Positions 37,406-44,991 of a DNA stretch of 64,000 nucleotides are shown here, piece by piece. The position numbers were made by a program, and so were the translations under genes. Under the pieces are notes generated by a model. That model had not been told where the DNA came from, did not search any database, and was given only the letters and a program-made list of their open reading frames with translations. This DNA is from Acidaminococcus sp. (GTDB lineage Bacteria > Bacillota > Negativicutes > Acidaminococcales > Acidaminococcaceae). Location of the stretch: positions 2,934,946 through 2,998,945 of the forward strand of contig JAKVOM010000001.1 in NCBI GenBank assembly GCA_022482815.1, written 5' to 3'. Within the stretch, counting starts at the first letter, position 1. Each line of letters begins with the position of its first letter.

Positions 37406-37459
37406 AAATACCGCGCCGGAGCGCTATGATTTAGATTAAAAAAACAGATGTTCCGGATT

Positions 37460-37506
37460 CCGCCGCCTTATGGTCCTGTTTGGTGCCATTTGGCGGCGGT
37501 TTTATT
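37460..37506 (+). terminator. Terminator after copy 1
   Basis: CCGCCGCC (37460-37467) pairs with GGCGGCGG (37492-37499), then TTTTATTTTA. Confidence 0.85.
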
Positions 37507-37850
37507 TTATGAAGTCGTTTGCAGGAACCGGCTGAAAGGTTAAAAGGGAGAATATAATTCGGGAACAATGAAGACATGATAGTTCTTTCTTTAATGCTCC
37601 TTTTTTCACTTACAAGCTGCCAACCACCACAATGGAGCTCTTCTCCTCTCAATGCCACAAGGCGGTGTAGAAGGAAGCTGATGAAGAATGCCAAACCTAA
37701 CGGTTTGGTTTCATTAAGGCGACACGCGGCCAGCGTTTTTCCCAGACATAAAAAATAACTATGGAAAATATAATGATTATTTACAAATCTTCATTTTTTC
37801 TTCATTTTACATTGCTATACTGTGCTCAACATTTCAAGGAGGGATACACC

Positions 37851-38198
37851 ATGAAATATGAAATGGACAAAATCTGGAGTTCTCTGAAGAAAACAGCTGC
37901 CGTGCTGGGCGTTTTCACGCTGATGACCGGCGTCTGCGGAGCAACTCTGTCTCAGACGGAAGCTGCAGACCGTAAGGACGGTCGTCCTCCTATCGTAGAA
38001 AACAAGAAGAAACCGGACGCACCTAAGAAAATCAAAGAGAAGAAACCGGCTCCTCCCAAGAAGGTAAAGAAACAGGCTCCTCCCAAGAAAGCCAAGAAGC
38101 CGGCTCCTCCCAAGAAGAAGATCAAGAGAGACGAAAACCGCCGCGGTAACAAGAATGTAAAGCCGCCAATGGCGCCTCGCTTCAATTTTGATAAATAA
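37851..38198 (+). CDS. Small secreted Lys/Pro-rich repeat protein, copy 2
   Basis: 115 aa. The signal-peptide region and the first half of the repeats are nearly identical to copy 1. It has extra KIKRDENRRGNKNVKPPMA before the shared ending FNFDK, and a different number of KKPAPP units, as expected for repeat slippage. Same RBS (AGGAGGG) and promoter context. Tandem duplication with divergence in the repeat region. Confidence 0.82.
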   Translation: MKYEMDKIWSSLKKTAAVLGVFTLMTGVCGATLSQTEAADRKDGRPPIVENKKKPDAPKKIKEKKPAPPKKVKKQAPPKKAKKPAPPKKKIKRDENRRGNKNVKPPMAPRFNFDK

Positions 38199-38255
38199 GA
38201 ATACTGACCGCGCTGGAGCGGTATAGTTTAACTTAAAAATCAGATACTCCAGATT

Positions 38256-38318
38256 CCGCCGCCTTGATACATTCAGTCCTCGTTGGTGCTGAGTGTGTTA
38301 GGAGTGGCGGTTTTATTT
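38256..38318 (+). terminator. Terminator after copy 2
   Basis: CCGCC / GGCGG outer stem with an inner ACATTCAG / CTGAGTGT stem, then TTTTATTTAT; homologous position to the terminator of copy 1. Confidence 0.75.
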
Positions 38319-38525
38319 ATGCAGCGACCGGCGTAAAAGGGGCCGTGACAAAATAAAAAGCGCTTTTGGCCTATGGCATATAGCCTCGTCTGCAGCAGTG
38401 TAGTAAGACTTTTAAGCAAAATAAAAACCTGAAATTTAGCAGATAACCCAAATTTTAGGTTTTATTTTTATAAGTTCGTAGAAAAATGCCCTGGCAATTT
38501 TTCTTCCACGGGCGACCGGCGTAAA

Positions 38526-38575
38526 AAGGGGCTGTGAAATAATGCGCAAGTATTATTTCACAGCCCCTTTTTTAA
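38526..38575 (-). terminator. Terminator of the epimerase-DUF819 operon
   Basis: GGGGCTGTGAAATAATGC / TATTATTTCACAGCCCC followed by T-runs on both strands. Same GGGCTGTGAAA stem family as at 2638 and 52580. Confidence 0.9.
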
Positions 38576-38606
38576 TTATGAGCGCAATTTTTAGTTACAT
38601 CTATGC

Positions 38607-39785
38607 TTACAAATTGCTCAGCACAGCGCCGCAGATCATACCTGCGAAGTTACCGATAGCCGCACCCAAAACGCCCATCAGTACACCGATACCGGCGTAA
38701 GAGGCATCATAAGCAGAAGCCACAATCGGTGCAGAAGCAGCGCCGCCGATATTGGCGAGGGATGCCGTGGAAACCATGCACAGATCCCAATGGAAGATCT
38801 TCGACAGGATGAACATAAGAACGACGTGAACGGCCAGAATGAAGAAGCCGTAAACAACCCACATCGGTGCAGACAGCAGATCCGTGACGGATGCCGTAGA
38901 AGCCAGGAGGGAAACAACGGCGTACAGATATACGCTGGAAAGTTCTTCCACAGCCGGCACTTTGCCAAGCGGGGTCATGGCGCAAATCAGGCCAAGAATC
39001 GTAACAAACAAGGTCGTCATGGAACCTTTATCAAACATAGCAAGGCCCACAGATTTCAGCATGGTGTTCAAAGAAGCACCGACGCTCTGGGAAATTGCAG
39101 AAACAACGAGAGAAATACCAATCAGGAAGATCCAGTCGGTACCCGTAGCCTTTTTCTTTTCCTTGGCTACTTCGGCAGCAGCAGCATCAGCTACAGCCTG
39201 CAGTTTGGAAGTATCGGCTTTCGTCGCGTTATTCCATTTGGAAGCATAGCGCACCATGAGGAGCAGCAGGGCAATCCATACAGAATAGCAAACCGTATCG
39301 AGGGCCAGGGCGCAGCTGTAAGCACCGGCATCTACCGGCAGTGCAGCCTGCATAGCGGCCATGTTGGCGGAACCGCCGACCCAGGAAGCATAGAGGGCAG
39401 CCACGGCACCCCAGGTATCTTTCCCGAGGAAACCTTTGAAAATCGGATAACCGACTACAAAGCCGACGAACAAGGTCAGTGAACAGCCGAGGAAGATAGC
39501 TACCATGCGTCCGCCCAATTTAGCAAGTTTGCGGAAGTCGCAGCGCAGCAGCATAACAAAAATCATGGCATAAAGCAGATTGTTCTTCAACGCTTTATAA
39601 GCTGCCGAAACTTCCTTGGAATGATACAGGCCCATAGTGCAGAAGACCATGTTCAGCACGTAAATCCACACCAGAGGCGGAACAATATTGAAGATTTTCC
39701 ACTTCGTGTACTTTTCCAGAGCCAGCAAGATACCGGCAAGGCACATCAAGAAAGCGATGTACGTAAAACCATTGGTAATAACCAT
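38607..39785 (-). CDS. DUF819 family membrane protein, probable transporter
   Basis: 392 aa with about 10 hydrophobic helices and repeated Gly-rich motifs (SWVGGSANMAAMQAAL in the first half, SLANIGGAASAPIVAS in the second), giving the two-repeat look of DUF819/YjcL proteins. A hydrophilic loop (AAAAEVAKEKKKATGT) sits mid-protein. It starts 32 bp after the dipeptide epimerase stop in one operon, which suggests uptake of cell-wall dipeptides or a related amino-acid compound. Substrate not proven. AGGGGAG precedes the ATG. Confidence 0.88.
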   Translation of the reverse strand: MVITNGFTYIAFLMCLAGILLALEKYTKWKIFNIVPPLVWIYVLNMVFCTMGLYHSKEVSAAYKALKNNLLYAMIFVMLLRCDFRKLAKLGGRMVAIFLGCSLTLFVGFVVGYPIFKGFLGKDTWGAVAALYASWVGGSANMAAMQAALPVDAGAYSCALALDTVCYSVWIALLLLMVRYASKWNNATKADTSKLQAVADAAAAEVAKEKKKATGTDWIFLIGISLVVSAISQSVGASLNTMLKSVGLAMFDKGSMTTLFVTILGLICAMTPLGKVPAVEELSSVYLYAVVSLLASTASVTDLLSAPMWVVYGFFILAVHVVLMFILSKIFHWDLCMVSTASLANIGGAASAPIVASAYDASYAGIGVLMGVLGAAIGNFAGMICGAVLSNL

Positions 39786-39817
39786 AATACCACTCCCCTT
39801 TTTCGCTCGAACCTTTC

Positions 39818-40918
39818 CTATTCATCCAGATATTTAATACCGCGGACACCCGTGACACCAAGGCCCGGTGCATCAGAAACCGTGATTTCCTTTTCATTGA
39901 AGACAGCGCCGCCTTCGACCGGATCTTCCGTGCAAAGTACCGGACCATCGAGGTCGACGCGGGTAATGACTTTGCGGGCACAAGCCAGATGAACGGCCGC
40001 GTTGACACTGACTTTAGCTTCCAGCATGCAGCCAATCATGCACTCGACACCGCAGACATCGGCCAGCGTAGCAATTTTCAGTGCGTTTGTCAGGCCGCCG
40101 CATTTCATCAATTTGATATTGATGAGGTCTGCCGCCTTCATTTCAACGACTTTAAGAGCATCTTCCACACTGAATACGCTTTCGTCGGCAAGTACCGGTA
40201 CATAGGAGCGTTCCGTAACATATTTCAGACCTTCCAGATCGTGCGCTTTAACCGGCTGTTCAACGAGTTCGATATCAAGGCCCTGTTCCTGCATCTGGTT
40301 CAGCAGCCGAACCGCCTGTTTCGGGCTCCAGGCCTGGTTGGCATCAATACGGATGCGCGGCTTATCGCCGACAGCCTTACGGATAGCGACGAGCCGGGCC
40401 ACGTCAAGCGTCGGATCAATACCGACTTTGACTTTCAGCGTATCATAACCGCGTTCAATGGCATTGATGGCATCGCGGGCCATCTCTTCCGGCGGATTCA
40501 CGCTGATGGTAATATCCGTCACAATCTGATGGCGGGCACCGCCGAGCATCTTATACACAGGAATGCCGTATTTCTTACCGTACAAATCCCACAGGGCAAT
40601 ATCGGCAGCCGCCTTGGCGCTCGTATTCTTGACGATACATTTCTGCAGATCCTTGGTCAGATCTTCAAAATCATCGACATCGCGGCCGACCAGTGTCTTG
40701 CTGATATGGTCCTGAAAGGCACCGATGATGGCGCCCGTCGTATCACCCGTAATGGCACCCGTAGGAGGCGCTTCACCAAAACCGACTTCTCCCGTGTCGG
40801 TGTGAATTTCGACAATAATGTCCTCCACGCTGTCCACGCTTCTGAGTGCTGTCTTGAAGGGAACCCGGAGCGGGACCGAAATTCTTCCCAGTCTGACCTT
40901 TGTAATTTTCATTTTCAC
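39818..40918 (-). CDS. Dipeptide epimerase (L-Ala-D/L-Glu epimerase family)
   Basis: 366 aa of the enolase superfamily, muconate-lactonising subgroup. KVKVG (Lys near 160), RIDANQAW (Asp near 190), VEQPV (Glu near 218), LADES (Asp near 241) and INIKLMKCGG (Lys near 268) are the acid/base and metal ligands. It epimerises the second residue of dipeptides such as L-Ala-D-Glu from murein recycling; other dipeptides are possible. The GTG at 40918 overlaps the stop of a leader ORF (GTGA); an ATG two codons later (40912) with GGAAGG upstream is an equally good start. Confidence 0.9.
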   Translation of the reverse strand: MKMKITKVRLGRISVPLRVPFKTALRSVDSVEDIIVEIHTDTGEVGFGEAPPTGAITGDTTGAIIGAFQDHISKTLVGRDVDDFEDLTKDLQKCIVKNTSAKAAADIALWDLYGKKYGIPVYKMLGGARHQIVTDITISVNPPEEMARDAINAIERGYDTLKVKVGIDPTLDVARLVAIRKAVGDKPRIRIDANQAWSPKQAVRLLNQMQEQGLDIELVEQPVKAHDLEGLKYVTERSYVPVLADESVFSVEDALKVVEMKAADLINIKLMKCGGLTNALKIATLADVCGVECMIGCMLEAKVSVNAAVHLACARKVITRVDLDGPVLCTEDPVEGGAVFNEKEITVSDAPGLGVTGVRGIKYLDE

Positions 40919-40995
40919 CCTTCCTCTCTGCTACCTGGAAAATAAAAAAGCCCCAGCAGGACACACGTCGCCGTGTACCAGCTGGGACTCATCAT
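40915..40995 (-). CDS. 26-codon leader ORF before the dipeptide epimerase
   Basis: Reads MMSPSWYTATCVLL... and ends SREEG. It has its own AAGGAG RBS 3-6 nt before two ATG codons. Its stop TGA overlaps the epimerase GTG by the GTGA arrangement. The middle of the ORF is the hairpin of an intrinsic terminator (next entry), so ribosomes translating it would melt or cover that hairpin. This is the layout of a translation-dependent attenuator, or of a coupled small protein. Too short for homology. Confidence 0.6.
   Translation of the reverse strand: MMSPSWYTATCVLLGLFYFPGSREEG
40940..40988 (-). terminator. Intrinsic terminator inside the leader ORF (attenuator candidate)
   Basis: On the minus strand CCCAGC-TGG-ACACG pairs with CGTGT-CC-GCTGGGG, followed by CTTTTTTATTTT, about 25 bp before the epimerase start. 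It sits between promoter and structural gene, so it must be regulated or leaky. Confidence 0.75.
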
Positions 40996-41046
40996 GCTCC
41001 TTGAACTGTGGTGCAGTCCACACAAAATGAAGCAGCTCTTTATTAC

Positions 41047-41075
41047 AGGATAGTACGAAATTGTTTCCATGTCAA
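41047..41075 (-). promoter_or_regulatory. Promoter of the epimerase-DUF819 operon
   Basis: Consensus TTGACA (41070-41075), exact 17-nt spacer, TATCCT (41047-41052). The transcript would carry a leader of about 120 nt with a TGTGG-actgca-CCACA hairpin (about 41008-41023), then the leader ORF. Confidence 0.78.
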
Positions 41076-41149
41076 TCAAATTATCAAATTATTTAGCATA
41101 TTGTGTATTTTGTATACAGGATGTATGGTAAAGTGTTTCAGTATCATAA

Positions 41150-41645
41150 AAAAGCTGTGGCGCTTCGCGCAGAAAGAAGAAAGTGGGTAGTGGATAGTGG
41201 AGAGTGGTTAGTACACCCGTGCGGACAGCTGCTTTGGCGGATTCTTGAGATAGAATGCGAATAGCAGGAAGTTTTTTCTTTACTGCAAACTGCTTGTCAG
41301 TTTGCCTCCTCCAGTGGCGACCTGCAACCAGCGACGCGCGACCGGCGGTTTTAAATGGCAGATAGCCGATAGCAGTTAGCAACAGTTAGCGAAGCCTTCA
41401 GCATTGACAATTTTATTCTGGCCATATAAAAGTAGTTTCCTAAATTTCCCTTACACCTGCCTTTTAGCCGGCCGCCAACGGTGGCCGAAGCCTCACCGCC
41501 GGTTGCCGAAGGCAACCTCAGCAAGCCGCCATGGGCGGCTCAAGCCGAAGGGCGCAGTCGACCAAAGCCTTCCCATCAAACCGCTCGTCGGTTTGTTTCC
41601 TCCATTGCGACCGGCGACACGCGACACGCGACCTGCGTTTTCTCT
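41150..41645 (+). repeat. Intergenic mosaic repeat block 8
   Basis: GGCGCTTCGCGC, then AGTGGTTAGTACACCCGTGCGGACAG with CGGATTCTTGAGATAG, then a second unit from about 41404: ATTGACAATTTTATTCTGGCC, GCCGGCCGCCAACGGTGGCCG, GCCGGTTGCCGAAGGCAACC, GCCGCCATGGGCGGC, AAACCGCTCGTCGGTTTG. The second unit recurs at 42750. No gene. Confidence 0.78.
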
Positions 41646-41646
41646 C

Positions 41647-41676
41647 TTGACAAGCACTTTTTTCGCAAGCTACGAT
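41647..41676 (+). promoter_or_regulatory. Promoter of the AEC transporter gene
   Basis: TTGACA (41647-41652), 18-nt spacer, TACGAT (41671-41676). Confidence 0.68.
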
Positions 41677-41707
41677 AAGAGCAATATTTAAAATGGGGGT
41701 AAGGAAC

Positions 41708-42628
41708 ATGGAATTACTGCTGGCAAGGACGCTGCTGCACCAGGTCATCATTATGTTTCTGCTTGTCGGAGTCGGCTATCTGCTGACAAAGGCTGGTAAA
41801 ATCACAGATGCCGGCAGCAAAACGCTGGGAAATATCCTAATCTACATTTCTCTCCCCTGCGCTATCATCCGGGGATTCCAGGTACCTTATTCAGAGCAGA
41901 CACTCTTCCATCTCGTGCTGAGTACGGTACTCGCGGCAGTCATTCTGGCGCTCTCCATGATCATTGCCCGCCTGACGGCTCGCGGGGATGCCATTGCGGC
42001 ATTTGCCGGTGCTTTTTCCAATCCCGGCTTTTTCGGGATTCCCATTATCACGGCGAGCTTTGCCGAAAGTACCGTATTTTATATAGCGCCTTTCATCGCC
42101 CTCCTCAATATGTGCCAGTGGACGTACGGAGTGAGTCTCCTTGTCGGAGAAAAAACCTCCCTCACGCCGAAGAAAATTCTGACGGCGCCCTTTATGATTG
42201 CCATCATCATCGGTTTATTTTTCCTTTTCACGGGGCTGCCCATGCCCAGTCTTGCAAAGCAATGCGTCGGCTATCTTGCCGGCATCAATACACCGCTTGC
42301 CATGTTTACTATCGGTGTCTATATGACCAAGGTGAATTTTCTCAGCATGTTCCGCCGCGTTCGGCTCTATCTGATTTCACTGACCCGTCTCATCTTGATT
42401 CCGGTATGCTCCTTCGTGATTCTTTCCCTCCTCCCGCAGTGCCCGCTTGAGATGCGCCTTGCTCTCCTTATCGCATCAGCCTGCCCGGTAGGTTCCAACA
42501 TTGCGGTCTACGCCGATCTGCACAATAAGGATTATCCCTATTCTGTCCAGACGGTTGTGATTTCCACGCTGCTGTCTATCATAACAATACCTATTATCGT
42601 GCAAATTGCCGAAAATCTATGGAAATGA
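41708..42628 (+). CDS. AEC (auxin efflux carrier) family transporter
   Basis: 306 aa, about 10 membrane helices. GNILIYISLPCAIIRGFQVPYS and AGAFSNPGFFGIPII are typical first-half motifs; INTPLAMFTIGVYM and ASACPVGSNIAVYADLHNKD typical of the second. Bacterial AEC proteins export or import organic acids such as malate; the substrate here is not predictable. An ATG 15 bases upstream (41693) is possible, but 41708 has GGGGG at better spacing. Confidence 0.88.
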   Translation: MELLLARTLLHQVIIMFLLVGVGYLLTKAGKITDAGSKTLGNILIYISLPCAIIRGFQVPYSEQTLFHLVLSTVLAAVILALSMIIARLTARGDAIAAFAGAFSNPGFFGIPIITASFAESTVFYIAPFIALLNMCQWTYGVSLLVGEKTSLTPKKILTAPFMIAIIIGLFFLFTGLPMPSLAKQCVGYLAGINTPLAMFTIGVYMTKVNFLSMFRRVRLYLISLTRLILIPVCSFVILSLLPQCPLEMRLALLIASACPVGSNIAVYADLHNKDYPYSVQTVVISTLLSIITIPIIVQIAENLWK

Positions 42629-42635
42629 GAGAGTG

Positions 42636-42965
42636 ATTAGTGGGTAGTGGGAAGTGGTTAGTACACCCGTGCGGACAGGTTGTTGGGTAAAGCCCGAGGC
42701 AGATAGCAGATAGCATTTAGCCGATAGCAGCAGTTAGCGAAGCCTTCGGCATTGACAATTTTATTCTGACCATAAAAAAGTAGTTTTCTAAATTTTAATT
42801 ACACCTGCCTTTCAGCCGGCCGCCATTGGCGGCCGAAGCCTCACCGCCGGTTGCCGAAGGCAACCCGAGCAAGCCGCCAAAGGCGGCGCACGCCGGGCGA
42901 CGCAGTCGCCCCAAAGCCTTCCCGTCAAAGCGGCAAGCGCTTTGACGGGGTCCATTTTGCTTTCT
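42636..42965 (+). repeat. Intergenic mosaic repeat block 9
   Basis: AGTGGTTAGTACACCCGTGCGG module, CAGATAGCAGATAGC tail, then a second copy of the unit at 41404 (ATTGACAATTTTATTCTGACC, GGCCGCCATTGGCGGCCG, GCCGGTTGCCGAAGGCAACC, GCCGCCAAAGGCGGC, AAAGCGGCAAGCGCTTT). Loop bases differ between copies while stems are kept. No gene. Confidence 0.78.
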
Positions 42966-43019
42966 TTTTTCAAATCGGTATAATAGAGGGCAGATATGAA
43001 CGAAGGAGGATTTTCTTTT

Positions 43020-44543
43020 ATGTTTCATTCCAGCTTGACCCGCGGCGTTCTTATTGCCGCGTTATCTTTTGCATTTGCGCTGCCGGCGTTTGGGCCTTCC
43101 ATTTCTGCGGAAGCAGCCACCAAGGCCGCAGCCACTACGACCGCCAAAAAGACAGTAAAGTCGACGGCTAAGAAAACCACTAAAAAGACTGCCAGAAAAA
43201 CAACAAAGGCTAAAAAGACGACCAAAAAGCCGGTGAGTGCCGTCAGCCCCATTAAAGGCGGCGTACCTTCCCAGGCTTCCAAGGCAGCCCTCACCAAAGA
43301 ACTCAACGCCATGATTGGCAATACGGGCACCCACGTACCGGGGCTCGGCGTCATCGCCTTCAAGGACGGCAAAGAAGTCTACAGCCATTTTGCCGGACGC
43401 CGTCATATCGGAGCCAGTTCCGGCGGCAGCGACCTGCCGATTACGCGGGATACGCGCTTCCGGGTAGCATCCGTCTCGAAGATGTTCACGGGCTTTACGA
43501 TCATGCAGCTCGTCGACCAGGGCAAGATTGACCTTGACGAAGATATCAGTCATTACCTCGGCTATACACTGCGCAACCCGAATTTCCCAAACACCCCGAT
43601 TACGGTACGGATGCTCCTTTCCCACACGTCGTCCCTGCGTGACGGCAGCTACTATTCTTTGCCGCCTTCCGTCTCCATTCGGGAATATTTCCGTCCCGGC
43701 AGCGACTACTACAGCAGTAACCACTTCGGTTCCAAATGGCAGGCACCGGGAAAGTATTTCGTCTATGCCAATATCAACTTCGGTGTCCTCGGCACCATCA
43801 TTGAACGCGTCACGGGACAGCGTTTCGATAAATACCTGAAGTCCCATATCCTGACCGACCTCGACACGGAAGCCAGCTTCTTTACGGCAACGCTGTCGCC
43901 GCACGCTTTCTCTAACCTCGGCACCATCTACCGCAAGAACAAAGGCTCCTACTGGAATGAAACGGGTCCCTGGATTCCGCAGTGCGATGACTTCCGCGGC
44001 AAGCAGCCCACGCCCTGGACTTCCCCCAGCGGTTACAGCCTGAGTAACTACCGCGTCGGTACGAACGGCACGATTTTCGCGCCGCAGGGCGGTCTCCGTA
44101 TTTCCTACGAAGAATTGAGCCATGCGCTGCGCCTCCTCATCAACAAAGGTGTCTTCAACGGCCGCACCGTCGTTCGTCCCGATCTCATGAAAGAAATGAT
44201 GACGGAACAATGGCGCTATACGCCGGCCCATAAGAACGGCGATACCTACGGCGGTTCCATCGAAGGCTACGGTCTTTCCCTCTACCCGATTTACGGCAAA
44301 GGCACAAGCCGCGTCGTCAAAGACCATGTGCTCAACCTGTGGGGACACACCGGTGAAGCCTATGGCCTCCTCTCCGGCGTCTTCGTTATCCCCGGCACGA
44401 AGGACGGCTTCATCTACATCATGAATGGCGAAGCTGTTGCCGAAGATACGGATTCCCGCAGCGCCGGTAAATTCAGCGGCAACTATATTTGGGAAGAGAA
44501 TATTATGAATGCGATTTGCAGGCATTTGTATTTCGGTGAATAA
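43020..44543 (+). CDS. Secreted serine hydrolase, class C beta-lactamase / penicillin-binding-protein-like
   Basis: 507 aa. Signal peptide residues 1-33 (GVLIAALSFAFALPAFG). Residues about 35-75 are a Lys/Thr/Ala-rich linker (KKTVKSTAKKTTKKTARK). The catalytic domain has SxxK in VASVSKMFTG, YxN in FVYANINFG and HTG in LWGHTGEAYG, so all three active-site boxes are present. Family members are D-Ala-D-Ala peptidases, esterases or beta-lactamases. The basic linker may attach it to anionic wall polymers. ATG at 43020 with AAGGAGG. Terminated by the hairpin of structured element B. Confidence 0.9.
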   Translation: MFHSSLTRGVLIAALSFAFALPAFGPSISAEAATKAAATTTAKKTVKSTAKKTTKKTARKTTKAKKTTKKPVSAVSPIKGGVPSQASKAALTKELNAMIGNTGTHVPGLGVIAFKDGKEVYSHFAGRRHIGASSGGSDLPITRDTRFRVASVSKMFTGFTIMQLVDQGKIDLDEDISHYLGYTLRNPNFPNTPITVRMLLSHTSSLRDGSYYSLPPSVSIREYFRPGSDYYSSNHFGSKWQAPGKYFVYANINFGVLGTIIERVTGQRFDKYLKSHILTDLDTEASFFTATLSPHAFSNLGTIYRKNKGSYWNETGPWIPQCDDFRGKQPTPWTSPSGYSLSNYRVGTNGTIFAPQGGLRISYEELSHALRLLINKGVFNGRTVVRPDLMKEMMTEQWRYTPAHKNGDTYGGSIEGYGLSLYPIYGKGTSRVVKDHVLNLWGHTGEAYGLLSGVFVIPGTKDGFIYIMNGEAVAEDTDSRSAGKFSGNYIWEENIMNAICRHLYFGE

Positions 44544-44558
44544 AGAAAAGCTGTAGTT

Positions 44559-44795
44559 AAAGGCACCTGGCCAAATAGAGTCCTCGACTTGTCTCGGACG
44601 TCTATTTGGCCAGAGTTTTTTCTAAGGAAGTTTCCGCCGTCCTCTGCAGAATCCAACTCCATCTGCTTTGTCAGACCGGATTGTGACCACTCGACGTACG
44701 TCTTTTGTACGACTTCGTGGCCCCAATCCAGTCTTTCGCGCATATGGAGCTGTCTTGCAGCAGAGTCCATCAGAAACAAAAGTAAAAAGACAACG
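44559..44795 (-). ncRNA. Structured RNA-like element, copy B
   Basis: Minus-strand copy. Same order of stems as copy A with compensating changes: P1 GACTCTGC / GCAGAGG, P2 AGCTCCAT / ATGGAGTT, P3 ACTGGATTG (44725-44733) / CAATCCGGT (44675-44683), apical CCAC / GTGG and CGTAC / GTACG, then GGAAACTTCCTTAGAAAAA and terminal hairpin CTGGCCAAATAGA / TCTATTTGGCCAG (44567-44613). Read on the plus strand, the terminal hairpin plus TTTTTTCT terminates the serine hydrolase gene 15 bp upstream. Open frames through it are artefacts. Confidence 0.72.
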
Positions 44796-44799
44796 TGAA

Positions 44800-44905
44800 A
44801 TCTAAGCGTATGCTCCAAAAGAAAAAGGCTACCATCCATCGCAGCGATTCTAATTTTATCAATGCTGTTTGCAGTGAATGGTAGCTTTTATTTATTTTTC
44901 TATTT
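44800..44905. other. Palindromic stretch between element B and the SH3-like gene
   Basis: AAAAAGGCTACCATCCATCGCAGCG and CTGCAGTGAATGGTAGCTTTT-type arms form a long imperfect inverted repeat (about 44820-44892), flanked by A- and T-runs, so it could terminate on either strand. No gene. Confidence 0.45.
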
Positions 44906-44937
44906 TGTTTCGTATTTATACAGCCAGTAGATATGTT

Positions 44938-44991
44938 GTCTTTAGTCAGGCGAGATGCTTTAGCCAGGCGAAACACCTTGGCCAGGTGCCT
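44938..44991 (+). repeat. Three short tandem degenerate repeats ending GGTGCCTTTA
   Basis: TTTAGTCAGGCGAGATGC, TTTAGCCAGGCGAAACACC and TTGGCCAGGTGCC follow one another, and the last ends in the CCAGGTGCCTTTA that also ends the structured elements. It directly precedes (in plus coordinates) the stop of the minus-strand gene. On the minus strand GGCACCT / AGGTGTT forms a small hairpin. Confidence 0.55.

Noticed and set aside
37576-37758. Lipoprotein-like small frame (LLFSLTSC)
   Set aside because: The signal-like start is suggestive, but no RBS is present and the rest is made of mosaic repeat sequence (CCTAACGGTTTGG, CGACACGCGGCC).
40919-41045. T-box leader before the epimerase operon
   Set aside because: The leader is only about 120 nt and has no T-box consensus; the terminator instead lies inside a leader ORF.
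44483-44839. 118-codon minus-strand frame over structured element B
   Set aside because: The frame is broken in copies A, C and D, while stems covary, so selection is on structure, not protein.
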